Shown here piece after piece: positions 8,542-16,528 of a stretch of DNA of 64,000 bases. Position numbers and translations under genes: made by a program. The notes beneath the pieces were generated by a model. That model ran no database searches, was not told the origin of the DNA, and saw nothing but the letters and a program-made list of their open reading frames with translations. This DNA is from Bradyrhizobium sp. ARR65 (GTDB lineage: Bacteria > Pseudomonadota > Alphaproteobacteria > Rhizobiales > Xanthobacteraceae), in the NCBI RefSeq assembly GCF_000472385.1, contig NZ_AWZU01000004.1, forward strand, positions 222-64,221, given 5' to 3'. Position 1 is the first letter of the stretch, and every line of letters starts with the position of its first letter.

Positions 8542-10011
8542 CTATGCGACCAAATGAAGATCGGAGAGGAGGTGTGTCGCGAGCTCGCCACCAAGCGCTA
8601 TGTTGCCGTTGCCGCCGTCTCCGCCAACTCCGGCGATCTGGACCGCGCTCTGGTCGAAGTGCACGTTGTTGATCTGGTCCGCTTCGGCTGTCGCATGCGG
8701 GCCCGCGATTGCGATGTTGATCGGAGCATAGATCGCGATGCTGACATCGACGAGGCTGCCGGAAAAGTGACCGCTGCCGCCATCGCCTGCGCCGTTGCCT
8801 CCGGTTGCGATCGTATCGGCACCGCTGGAGAATTTAGACAGAAGGCCGCCATTCCCGCCCGTTGCAGCGTTGCCGCTGCCGCCATTGCCTCCGATGCCTG
8901 CCATCTGCGACGAAGACTGATCCAGATTCACGTTGTTCGTCTGATGAGCATCGGTGCTGGAATTGAAGCCGGCAACAGCGATATTGATCGGGTCATACAC
9001 GGCGACAGAGGTGTGGACGAGGCTGCCATGGAAGAAGCCGTTTCCACCATTGCCGGCCTCGTTGCCGCCCGTCTGAAGGAGCTGCCAGCCGCCCAATAGC
9101 GAACCGGATCCGGCCGTGGATATGTCCCCACCGATGGCGATATTGCCGCTTCCACCATTGCCGCCGATCCCCGCCATCTGGAGCACGGACTGATCGATCT
9201 CCACCGTATTCGATTGCGAGGCTTCGGCCGTTCCACCCGAGCCCGCCAGCGCAATGTTGATCGGGTGGTAGACAACGACAGGAGCGTCCACGAGCGAGCC
9301 GGAGAAGGAGCCGGAGCCGCCGTTGCCGGCGCTGTTGTGGCCGGTCGCGATCGCATCGGAGCCGGAGGACGAAACGCCGACATTGCCACCAGAGGCGATA
9401 TTGCCGTCGCCTCCGTTTCCGCCGATGCCGGCGATCTGAACGGCGGATTGATCGATGCTCACATTGTTGGCCTGGTCGGCCAACGCGATGGAGCCGTATC
9501 CTGCCGATACGCTGATATTGATGGGGTCATAAAACACCATCGAGGCATGAATGATGTTACCGTAAAAATAGCCGTCCCCGCCGTTGCCGGCGCTGTTGGC
9601 GCCGGTCTCGATTCCGCCCGAAGCAGGCCCGGCATGAACCGAAGCGGCGCTGGGCGCGAGCGCGGAAACGGTGCCGCCCTGGGCCAGATTGTCGTTGCCG
9701 CCGTTGCCGCCGATGCCCGCCATCTGGACGGCATGCTGGTCGATCTGAACCAGATTGGATTGATGCGCATCGGCGTGGCCGAGACCTCCCGCCTGCGCGG
9801 TGTCGACGGGACTGAAAATGGCGTTGGGCGCGTTGACCACCAGGCCCGCAAAGAACCCGTTGCCGCCATCGCCCGCGCTGTTATCGCCAGTGTCGATGGA
9901 ATCGGAGAAGGAGGCCGGCCAACCCGGTGCATCCGCGTGATCGCCATGGTGCCCGTGATGATGGGGCTGATGCTGCGGTCGGATTCCATCCGATAGCTGC
10001 CAGAAGTTCAT
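8542..10011 (-). CDS. Large glycine/asparagine-rich protein with five 87-95-residue repeats, probable type I cargo
   Basis: 489 residues from the ATG at 10011, which follows GGAG seven bases upstream; an earlier in-frame start lacks a binding site. Residues 12-30 are His-rich (QHQPHHHGHHGDHADAP) and may bind metal. Five tandem repeats begin near residues 38, 133, 220, 311 and 400. Each opens with a TGxNSAGNGG-like turn, has a hydrophobic strand ending PINIA, then Q-N-V-x-I-D-Q, and closes with MAGIGGNGG-x-GNIA-x-GG. No signal peptide, cysteine or RTX motif is present. The C-terminus LLSDLHLVA suits a type I secretion signal. The pattern suggests a stacked beta structure. It is the first gene of the leftward secretion locus. 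Confidence 0.75.
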   Translation of the reverse strand: MNFWQLSDGIRPQHQPHHHGHHGDHADAPGWPASFSDSIDTGDNSAGDGGNGFFAGLVVNAPNAIFSPVDTAQAGGLGHADAHQSNLVQIDQHAVQMAGIGGNGGNDNLAQGGTVSALAPSAASVHAGPASGGIETGANSAGNGGDGYFYGNIIHASMVFYDPINISVSAGYGSIALADQANNVSIDQSAVQIAGIGGNGGDGNIASGGNVGVSSSGSDAIATGHNSAGNGGSGSFSGSLVDAPVVVYHPINIALAGSGGTAEASQSNTVEIDQSVLQMAGIGGNGGSGNIAIGGDISTAGSGSLLGGWQLLQTGGNEAGNGGNGFFHGSLVHTSVAVYDPINIAVAGFNSSTDAHQTNNVNLDQSSSQMAGIGGNGGSGNAATGGNGGLLSKFSSGADTIATGGNGAGDGGSGHFSGSLVDVSIAIYAPINIAIAGPHATAEADQINNVHFDQSAVQIAGVGGDGGNGNIALGGELATHLLSDLHLVA

Positions 10012-10288
10012 GGTCGCTCTCCGTAGCGGCGATGGCTCCGCATGGCGCAATCGCCCGTCCCGACCTCGCGGGGAACAAATCTCATCCTGACCAAGTCAAA
10101 AGCCGAGTCGTCAATTCGGATGCAGCGTTTCGGGTGGCGGGTGCCATATCGGCTACATCCGTTTGTATGCGGGCAGGTGGGGCCTGGCGGGGCTCAGCCG
10201 CTTCGAATTGGGTGGGAAATCATCCAGCCGCAGTGCCACTATCTGTGTGCGTAGCGGGTCTGCATCTGGCGCGGCGTTTGCGCTACGC

Positions 10289-10546
10289 CTACGCCTCGGT
10301 GGGCTCGATATCTTCGGTGTGCTTTTTCTCCGCGTCGAACAACCTGACTTGCAGATAAGGGAAGCGCCGCTTGAGGTCCTCGGCGCGGGCGCGCGCCGCG
10401 TCCTTGCTCTTGAACTCGCTCTTGATCTGGCCGTCGACGATGAGTGCGTAGCCGCTGGTCGGCATCTCCGGCGCCGTTCTCACGATCGGACCGGGGGCCG
10501 GCGTGATCGGCTGCCTGCGCGTTCTGCGCATGGAGTTTCTAGCCAT
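10289..10546 (-). CDS. Hypothetical small basic protein
   Basis: 85 residues from the ATG at 10546, preceded by an excellent GAGGAGG site. The N-terminus is very basic (MARNSMRRTRRQP). The C-terminal half forms an alpha+beta unit (GYALIVDGQIKSEFKSKDAA, then LKRRFPYLQVRLFDAEKK), a layout seen in small proteins that hold one compact beta-alpha-beta domain. Probably cytoplasmic. No function can be assigned. Confidence 0.65.
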   Translation of the reverse strand: MARNSMRRTRRQPITPAPGPIVRTAPEMPTSGYALIVDGQIKSEFKSKDAARARAEDLKRRFPYLQVRLFDAEKKHTEDIEPTEA

Positions 10547-10614
10547 GTGCGATCCTCCTCGAGGATGAGGCGGAAGTGCGGTGGCGAAGCCTGATCGCAC
10601 TCCGGCCTATGATC

Positions 10615-10664
10615 GGGCATGGTCCTTTCGGAAAGCCGGCGCCGACTTTTCCGGATCATGCTCC
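10615..10664. repeat. AGAGCATGATC-type inverted repeat (family A), degenerate copy
   Basis: A 50-base element bounded by GGGCATGGTC and GATCATGCTCC, with the inner segment TTTCGGAAAGCCGGCGCCGA. It matches the cleaner copy at 17237-17287, including the CTTTTCCGGATCATGCTC right end. Confidence 0.65.
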
Positions 10665-10717
10665 GCGGTCGGGGATCGCCTCCGTTCGGAGATTTTCGCG
10701 CTCGACAAGCTCGGCCG

Positions 10718-10921
10718 TCACCTGCCTTGAGCGTGCGAGCGTTGCTCTGATAGCGGCTGGACATTGCCGGCGCGCTGCAAACAGCCCGCTTCCTGATAGT
10801 GGCACTCCGGGCAGCGGAACCGTATCTCCTGGCGCGAGGAGCTTGCTTTCGGCAAGCTCGCAGCCATCGGCCAGGCACCGCAGCGCGGACATTTAACGAG
10901 CAGACTATCGGTCTCGATCAC
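10718..10921 (-). CDS. Small zinc-ribbon-like hypothetical protein
   Basis: 67 residues from a GTG at 10921, which follows GGGAG nine bases upstream. Two Cys pairs, CPRC at about 11-14 and CPEC at about 37-40, are spaced as in a zinc ribbon. The C-terminal 25 residues look disordered. An upstream GTG at 10966 would add 15 residues but has no binding site. A role in nucleic-acid or protein binding is possible; nothing more specific can be said. Confidence 0.5.
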   Translation of the reverse strand: MIETDSLLVKCPRCGAWPMAASLPKASSSRQEIRFRCPECHYQEAGCLQRAGNVQPLSEQRSHAQGR

Positions 10922-11015
10922 GTTGAAGGCTCCCAACCTGAAGCCCCCTGCTTGCCAAGCCAACACGCTGGGGCCGCTGGTTGTTCCGGCAATCCGTCAA
11001 TGAGCAAACGACTGG

Positions 11016-11175
11016 TCGTCCCGGCGAAGGCCGGGACCCATACCGCGGAATCGATCGGTGGACCCCTAGGCGAGACGTCCTTCGCGATAATGGCCGCCCG
11101 GGTTGATGGGCCCCGGATCGCGCTCGCGACCCGCGAACGCTACGTGTTGCCGGGCGCTCGCTTGCCCGGGAACGA
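11016..11175. repeat. Dispersed intergenic repeat with GTCCCGG/CCGGGAC hairpin (family E)
   Basis: It begins with a perfect hairpin, GTCCCGG-cgaagg-CCGGGAC at 11018-11037, and ends in a second one, CCGGGC-gctcgctt-GCCCGG near 11152-11171. It fills the space between the zinc-ribbon gene and the 3' end of purB and holds no gene. The second hairpin may also help end purB transcription. Confidence 0.5.
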
Positions 11176-11198
11176 CGGCGTTGGTGGCGGTCATCCCC

Positions 11199-12506
11199 TC
11201 ACGCCTGGCCGAACACGCGCTTGAAGATGGTGTCGACGTGCTTCAGGTGGTAACCGAGATCGAACTGCTCCGTGATCTCGGCATCGCTAAGATATTTCCT
11301 GACGTCGGGGTCCTTCTTCAGGAGCGTCTGGAAATCGCCCTCGCCGCGCCAGACCGGCATGGCGTTGCGCTGCACCAGTTTGTAGGCTTCTTCGCGGCTG
11401 GCACCCTTCTGCGTGAGTGCCAGCAGGACGCGTTGCGAGTGCACGAGCCCGCCGAGCCGGTCGAGGTTCTTTTGCATGTTCTCTGGATAGACCAAGAGCT
11501 TCTCGATCAGGCCGGCGAGCCGGTTGAGCGCGAAGTCCAGCGTCACCGTGGCATCGGGGCCGATCATGCGTTCCACCGAGGAGTGGGAGATGTCGCGCTC
11601 GTGCCAGAGCACCACGTCCTCGAGCGCCGGCGTCACATAGGCGCGTACCATGCGTGCAAGCCCGGTGAGATTTTCCGACAGCACTGGGTTGCGCTTGTGC
11701 GGCATGGCCGAGGAACCCTTTTGGCCCTCCGAGAAGAACTCTTCCGCCTCCAGCACCTCGGTGCGCTGCAGATGCCGGATTTCGGTGGCGAGCCGCTCGA
11801 TGGAGGAGGCGATCACGCCGAGTGTCGCAAAATACATGGCGTGACGATCGCGCGGAATCACCTGCGTCGAGATCGGTTCCGGCGTCAGCCCCATGGCTTT
11901 CGCCACATGCTCTTCGACCCGCGGGTCGATCTGGGCGAAGGTGCCGACCGCGCCCGATATGGCGCAGGTCGCGATCTCCTTGCGCGCGGCGATCAGCCGC
12001 TTGCGGGCGCGGGAGAACTCCGCATAGGCATAAGCGAGCTTCAGCCCGAAGGTCACCGGCTCGGCATGGATGCCGTGGGAGCGGCCGATGGTCGGCGTCA
12101 TCTTGTGCTCGAACGCGCGCTTACGCAGCGCGCCGAGCAGGCGATCGATGTCGTCAATCAGGAGGTCGGCGGCGCGGGTGAGCTGCACATTGAGGCAGGT
12201 GTCGAGCACGTCGGAGGAGGTCATGCCCTGGTGCACGAACCGCGCTTCGGGGCCGACGATCTCGGCGAGATGGGTCAGGAATGCGATCACATCGTGCTTG
12301 GTTTCGCGCTCGATCTCGTCGATCCTCCCGACGTCGAAGATCACGTCGCGCGCCTTATGCCAGACGGCCTTCGCGGCCTCTTTCGGAATTACGCCGATTT
12401 CGGCCAGCGCATCCGCTGCATGCGCCTCGATCTCGAACCAGATCTTGAAGCGCGTCTGCGCGTCCCAGATCGCGGCCATTTCCGGGCGGGTGTAGCGGGG
12501 GATCAT
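11199..12506 (-). CDS. purB: Adenylosuccinate lyase
   Basis: 435 residues, full length for the PurB branch of the fumarase/aspartase superfamily. The enzyme removes fumarate from SAICAR and from adenylosuccinate, two steps of purine synthesis, in the cytoplasm as a homotetramer. Visible signatures are HQGMTSSDVLDTCLNVQL near residue 92, TIGRSHGIHAEPVTFG near 147 (the catalytic His region) and the superfamily signature GSSAMPHKRNPVLSENLTG near 275, whose Ser lies on the mobile catalytic loop. It is a single gene with no close partner. A distant relative of the same superfamily, pcaB, lies at 36380-37732. Confidence 0.97.
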   Translation of the reverse strand: MIPRYTRPEMAAIWDAQTRFKIWFEIEAHAADALAEIGVIPKEAAKAVWHKARDVIFDVGRIDEIERETKHDVIAFLTHLAEIVGPEARFVHQGMTSSDVLDTCLNVQLTRAADLLIDDIDRLLGALRKRAFEHKMTPTIGRSHGIHAEPVTFGLKLAYAYAEFSRARKRLIAARKEIATCAISGAVGTFAQIDPRVEEHVAKAMGLTPEPISTQVIPRDRHAMYFATLGVIASSIERLATEIRHLQRTEVLEAEEFFSEGQKGSSAMPHKRNPVLSENLTGLARMVRAYVTPALEDVVLWHERDISHSSVERMIGPDATVTLDFALNRLAGLIEKLLVYPENMQKNLDRLGGLVHSQRVLLALTQKGASREEAYKLVQRNAMPVWRGEGDFQTLLKKDPDVRKYLSDAEITEQFDLGYHLKHVDTIFKRVFGQA

Positions 12507-12640
12507 AGATAGGGACTCCGAAGGTCAGGGGCGGAAGCGCGAGGGCGTCCGGGCCAAGTTTTTACGCCGCGCTTTAGCAGATTGCTGTTCCGGAAACCAC
12601 CACTACGAGCGCCGGGTGGAAAACTGCCGGGATCTGGACC

Positions 12641-12819
12641 GTCATCCCGAAGGCGCTCGCGCCAGCGAGCCTCGAAGGATGAACGGCCCCGCTGCAGCAG
12701 GCGGGCCGTCGCCCTTCGAGGCCGCCGCGGAGCCTGTCATCGGGCCGCGCTTTGCGCGGACCCGTTGGCGACGGCGCCTCCAGCGACAAACGGCGAAGCC
12801 GTTTGCGCGGGGGTGACGG
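12641..12819. repeat. Dispersed intergenic repeat (family C), longest copy
   Basis: This 179-base element fills most of the gap between purB and the response regulator. It starts GTCATCCCGAAGG, contains GCGAGCCTCGAAGGATGAAC and ends GGGGGTGACGG. Shorter relatives are at 4297-4348 and 21402-21544, and a fragment (GATCGGGCCACGCTTCGCGC) lies near 46700. The rest of the 350-base gap holds no supported gene. Confidence 0.6.
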
Positions 12820-12856
12820 TGATGGTTGGAAGCTCACTTCGACGATCATCTCCGGC

Positions 12857-13510
12857 TTACGGGCTGGTCAGCCCGCACTCGGCCGCCAGGCGCACGAGCT
12901 GGGCGTCGGTGCGCATGCCGGTCTTGGCCTTGATCAGATAGTGGTAGTTCTGCACGGTCTTCAGGCTGAGATTGAGACTGGCGGCGATCTCTTCCTTGGT
13001 GGCGCCGGCCGCCAGTTGCCTCAGGATCTCGATCTCCCGTTCCGCGAGCTGATCCAGCAGGGAGCCCACGGGCGTCAGGCTATCGAGCGCCAGCACCTGC
13101 GCGACGTCGTCGCTCATGGCGCGTTCGCCCCGAGCGACCGAACGGATCGCCCTGATGAGCACCGCCGGCTCGCTGCTCTTGGTGACATAGCCGCTGGCAC
13201 CGGCGTTGAACGCGGCCTTCACCAGCGGCGCCTCGCTATGCATGCTGAAGACAAGAATGCGCGCGCGCGTGCCGCGCAGGCGGATGTTCCTGATGGCATC
13301 GAGGCCGCTGGCGCCGGGCATCGAGATGTCCATCACCACGATATCGGGAGCATGGGTCTTGAACGCGGCGTAGGCATCCGTGGCGTTGTCGGCTTCCGCG
13401 ACCACCTGGAAGTCGCTCTGATGTTCCAGCACGCGCCGATAGCCTTGGCGGACGATCGGATGGTCGTCGACCAGCAGGATCGAGATGCCCTTGCCAGGTA
13501 GCGCGGTCAT
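12857..13510 (-). CDS. Response regulator, NarL/FixJ (LuxR) type
   Basis: 217 residues. The receiver (about 8-125) has the paired acids in LLVDDHP, the phospho-acceptor Asp in IVVMDISMPG and the conserved Lys in GYVTKSSEP. Residues about 148-210 are a LuxR helix-turn-helix (LAEREIEILRQLAAGATKEE, then LNLSLKTVQNYHYLIKAK). All phosphotransfer residues are in place, unlike in the regulator at 3487-4263. It starts 12 bases after the stop of the sensor kinase gene, so the two form one operon and a cognate pair. The targets are unknown; the divergent five-gene cluster beginning at 15093 is one candidate by position. Confidence 0.93.
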   Translation of the reverse strand: MTALPGKGISILLVDDHPIVRQGYRRVLEHQSDFQVVAEADNATDAYAAFKTHAPDIVVMDISMPGASGLDAIRNIRLRGTRARILVFSMHSEAPLVKAAFNAGASGYVTKSSEPAVLIRAIRSVARGERAMSDDVAQVLALDSLTPVGSLLDQLAEREIEILRQLAAGATKEEIAASLNLSLKTVQNYHYLIKAKTGMRTDAQLVRLAAECGLTSP

Positions 13511-13522
13511 CGGTGCATGCCG

Positions 13523-14881
13523 TCAGGCCGCGAGCGGAATGGTCGCGGCAACGCTTACACCGCGCCTCGCGCGCGCGATCGACAGCGAGCCGCCGAGCGC
13601 CGCCAGCCGCTCGCGGATTCCGGTCAGGCCAAAGCCCGCCGATTGTTGCACGCTCGCCGCATCGCCGCCGCCATCGTCCTCGACGCGGATCAACAGCGCA
13701 TTCTCTTCGCCGCTGCGGCGCTCGATCCGGAGCACGATCTCCCGCGCTGCGCTGTGGCGGAGCGCATTGGTCAGGCATTCCTGCGCCACGCGATAGGCCG
13801 TGGCGGCGACGGTGCCGCGCACATCGGCAAGGTCGCCCTGCATGTCGAGCTGGATCAGCGGCCGCGCCGCATGCTGCGAGTGCCAGCTGTCGACCAGGCT
13901 GATCAGGCTTGCTTCCAGGCCGAGTTCTTCGGCGGGCGGATGGCGCAGGCGGTTCAGCGTATCCCGCAACGACGCCATGATCCGTAAGCTCGCCCGCGAA
14001 ATCATCCGCGCATCCTCGGCGACGCTCTTGTCCTGCGTGCCGGCTTCGATCGTGTTGGCGAAGGCGAGGATGGCGGTGAGATTCTGCCCGAATTCGTCAT
14101 GCAGCTCGCGGGCCAGCGCCCGCCGCTCGTCATCGCGGATTTCGAGCAGGCGCCGGGTGAGGGCGGCGCGCTCTTCCATGGCGGCTGCCAGCCGGTCGCC
14201 GAGATCGGTTACGGCCTTTCCGATCATGGCAAGTTCCATGGAATGGAAGCGCGGCAGAGCGGTGCGGTATTGCCCATGCGCCATACGCTGCAGTGCGGCA
14301 ACGATGGACCGCGCTGGCGCCAGCGTGTGCGCGATCGCGATCGAGGCGAGCAGCGCAATCGCCGCGGCCATCAACAGGGCGACGCCGATATTGTCCAGGA
14401 TGTGGGCCCAGGCGAGCCGGATCGCGGCGTCGGGATCCGGGCTGGCGGATACCACGCCTGCGGTTGTTTCTCGCGCGCTGATCGGCCGCGCGACAGCCGC
14501 GTGGCCGCCGAGAAGGGTCTGCACGGCGCTCGCGAACCAGCGCGGCGGCGCTTTGCCGAGCCCTTGGCTCTGCCCGCAGAGCGGCTTCTCGAAGGGCTTG
14601 GCCGGCTCGAACTGGACGCAAATGCCAGGCGAGATCAGCTTCACCGTTTCGGTGGTGCGCCATTCCGGCACTGGCAGGAGATGTTCGTGCATTCTGCTGC
14701 TGCGCAACAGCAGTTCGCGCCAATACAGCGCCTGCAGCGCCTCGGAGACGCGGTCGGCGGAAGCGGCGGTCGCCCGGTCGACGCTGCGATAGGCGTCGAC
14801 GGTGGCCCAGACGGTCGCGGCGGTCAGACACAGGATAACGACGACGAGGAGACGAGCGACGAGCTGAAGCACAAGGCGCAT
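13523..14881 (-). CDS. Membrane sensor histidine kinase, NarX/UhpB (HisKA_3) type
   Basis: 452 residues from the ATG at 14881, which follows GAGGG; in-frame starts further upstream lack a site. A first membrane helix (about 5-25) and a second (about 165-190) flank a periplasmic sensor region of about 135 residues with two Cys. Then come a HAMP-like linker (LAPARSIVAALQRMAHGQYR) and a HisKA_3 dimerisation motif (RDDERRALARELHDEFGQNL), whose His is the phosphorylation site. The C-terminal ATPase has the N-box (ECLTNALRHS) and G-box (GGFGLTGI-like, here SAGFGLTGIRERL). The signal is unknown. It pairs with the regulator downstream. Confidence 0.93.
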   Translation of the reverse strand: MRLVLQLVARLLVVVILCLTAATVWATVDAYRSVDRATAASADRVSEALQALYWRELLLRSSRMHEHLLPVPEWRTTETVKLISPGICVQFEPAKPFEKPLCGQSQGLGKAPPRWFASAVQTLLGGHAAVARPISARETTAGVVSASPDPDAAIRLAWAHILDNIGVALLMAAAIALLASIAIAHTLAPARSIVAALQRMAHGQYRTALPRFHSMELAMIGKAVTDLGDRLAAAMEERAALTRRLLEIRDDERRALARELHDEFGQNLTAILAFANTIEAGTQDKSVAEDARMISRASLRIMASLRDTLNRLRHPPAEELGLEASLISLVDSWHSQHAARPLIQLDMQGDLADVRGTVAATAYRVAQECLTNALRHSAAREIVLRIERRSGEENALLIRVEDDGGGDAASVQQSAGFGLTGIRERLAALGGSLSIARARRGVSVAATIPLAA

Positions 14882-15092
14882 GCGATCACCCTCAGCGAGC
14901 GGGGGAGGACGATAACAACACCGCCCTTCGCTGCCAATTGCAAGCGCGGCGCATCCGGGAAAATCGGGAAATTTTCCCAAGGGATCGCGGGCATCCGTCG
15001 GCGGACCGGGCCGGTCCGCTTTGCTTTAACGGAAAGCGGAGAGCCCGTTTGCCAACAGGCGCAGAAAACGTCTTCGGGAGCTAACGCCAGCC

Positions 15093-15860
15093 ATGAGTTC
15101 CATGATCGGCGCCGTGAGCGCACCGCCCGCAAGCGACGCTCCAGAACGAAGCGTCCTGCTGCTCTGGATGATCTTCACCGGCCTGTCCGTGTTCGCCGCC
15201 GTGCTGCTATGGCGCTACGGCTTGATCCACCTGATGGTCTCCTCCGACCGCACCTACATTTCGAGCGTCATCGCCGTTCTCTACATCATCACCAGCTTTC
15301 ACTGCTTCTTTCGAACCCGCGCGATTGCGCGCGAAGGCGATGTGGCACGGCGCTGCCGCGCCATCCTGTCGGCCGCTAATGGCGCCAGGGCGCTGGAAAG
15401 CGATGCGCGGGCGCTGCCGGTCGGGCTGGTGACGGATCACATCCGCAGCCTGGTGGAAAAGGCCAAGGCGCAAGCGACGGGGCGCATCGACCAGACGCTG
15501 CTATTGCGCTCGCTCGCCGACCGCCTGCGCGGCTCCAACGGCTTCGGCGCTTTCGCGTCCGATACGCTGATGAAGCTCGGGCTGCTCGGCACCATCATCG
15601 GCTTCATCATCATGCTGGCGCCGATCGCCACCCTCGATGCGGCGGACAAGGCCGCCATGAAATCATCCATGGGGCTGATGAGCGACGGCATGGCGGTCGC
15701 CATGTACACGACGCTCGCCGGCCTCGTCGGCTCGATCCTAGTCAAGATCCAATATTACATGCTCGATGCCGCCACCCAGCGGGTGTTTTCCGATGCCGTC
15801 ATGCTGACCGAGACGCACGTCACCCCAGCATTGGAACGTCGCCTTGGAACGCCGCAATGA
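15093..15860 (+). CDS. MotA/TolQ/ExbB-type proton channel protein
   Basis: 255 residues. Membrane helices lie near 22-45 and 52-68, and after a cytoplasmic stretch of about 85 residues come two more, LGLLGTIIGFIIMLAPI (about 165-182) and GMAVAMYTTLAGLVGSIL (about 205-222). These last two carry the small-residue and Thr pattern of the MotA/TolQ/ExbB family, which conducts protons and drives work across the periplasm. The stop overlaps the next start by four bases (ATGA). It is divergent from the two-component pair. Its partner should be the following ExbD-like protein. What the motor energises is unknown. Confidence 0.85.
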   Translation: MSSMIGAVSAPPASDAPERSVLLLWMIFTGLSVFAAVLLWRYGLIHLMVSSDRTYISSVIAVLYIITSFHCFFRTRAIAREGDVARRCRAILSAANGARALESDARALPVGLVTDHIRSLVEKAKAQATGRIDQTLLLRSLADRLRGSNGFGAFASDTLMKLGLLGTIIGFIIMLAPIATLDAADKAAMKSSMGLMSDGMAVAMYTTLAGLVGSILVKIQYYMLDAATQRVFSDAVMLTETHVTPALERRLGTPQ

Positions 15861-16528
15861 TGGATGAGTTCGGCCTCTATCCGCGCGAGGACGCGTTCGA
15901 TCCGCTCGGCGTGATGCTGTTCAAGGCGTTGCAGGTCGTTGCCTTTTTGTTCTTCATCGCGCTTCTTGCGGTATCGCCGGACTCCAAAGACGGCAAAATC
16001 GATTCCAAGGCCGAATTCATCATCACCATGGACTGGCCGGACAATCACCCTGATGACATCGACCTGTTCGTGCAGGACCCGGCTGGCAACATCGCCTGGT
16101 ATCGACATCGCGAGGCCGGCTTTCTCACGCTCGATCGCGACGATCGCGGCGGCACCAACGATTTCATCGTCGTCAACGACAAGAAGATCCCCTCGCCAAT
16201 CCGCGAGGAAATCGTCACGGTGCGCGGCATCGTAGCCGGCGAATACACCGTCAACGTGTCGCATTTCCAGGCCACAACCGGGCAGCCGGTGCCGGTGACG
16301 GTCAAGGTCCAGAAGCTTAACCCGTCCACGCAGGTGGTTTTCGACAACACGGTGATGCTCGATCATACCGGCGAGGAAAAGACGGCCGTGCGCTTCTCGC
16401 TCGACCGCGAGGGCAAGGTGATCAATGTAGAGCAGCGGCAGAAGTCGCTCTTGGAGACCTTTCGCAGCGCGTGGAGGAATGGTGCGGACGTCGATGCTAA
16501 GACAGGCGTCAGGATGGGACGGCCGTGA
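15857..16528 (+). CDS. ExbD/TolR-position protein with periplasmic beta-sandwich domain
   Basis: 223 residues. One membrane helix (about 18-38) follows a short cytoplasmic end containing FDP, an Asp that could serve as the proton-path residue of ExbD-type partners. The remaining 180 residues should be periplasmic and rich in beta strands: FIITMDWPDNHPDDIDLFVQ, then NIAWYRHREAGFLTLDRDD and GIVAGEYTVNVSHF. This recalls carbohydrate-binding-like beta-sandwich domains that begin with a 'D-D-L-x-V-x-D-P' strand. It differs from classic ExbD C-terminal domains. It is translationally coupled on both sides. The role as the channel's stator partner is inferred from order and topology. Confidence 0.6.
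   Translation: MMDEFGLYPREDAFDPLGVMLFKALQVVAFLFFIALLAVSPDSKDGKIDSKAEFIITMDWPDNHPDDIDLFVQDPAGNIAWYRHREAGFLTLDRDDRGGTNDFIVVNDKKIPSPIREEIVTVRGIVAGEYTVNVSHFQATTGQPVPVTVKVQKLNPSTQVVFDNTVMLDHTGEEKTAVRFSLDREGKVINVEQRQKSLLETFRSAWRNGADVDAKTGVRMGRP

Noticed and set aside
8542..10011. Possible CRISPR array or simple DNA repeat in the glycine-rich region
   Set aside because: The repetition is coding: period 87-95 codons, codons vary between units, and the reading frame is open throughout. There are no short identical repeats with unique spacers.
7764..10011. Reading the repeat proteins as RTX toxins or curlin subunits
   Set aside because: No GGxGxDxUx nonapeptide runs are present, and the Q/N positions do not match the curlin repeat. 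There are also no Sec signals or csg genes.
15093..16528. Reading the channel and its partner as a Zorya-type anti-phage system
   Set aside because: The second protein lacks the MotB/OmpA-like peptidoglycan-binding domain of ZorB, and there are no ZorC/ZorD or ZorE genes. The neighbours are a phosphatase and a kinase.
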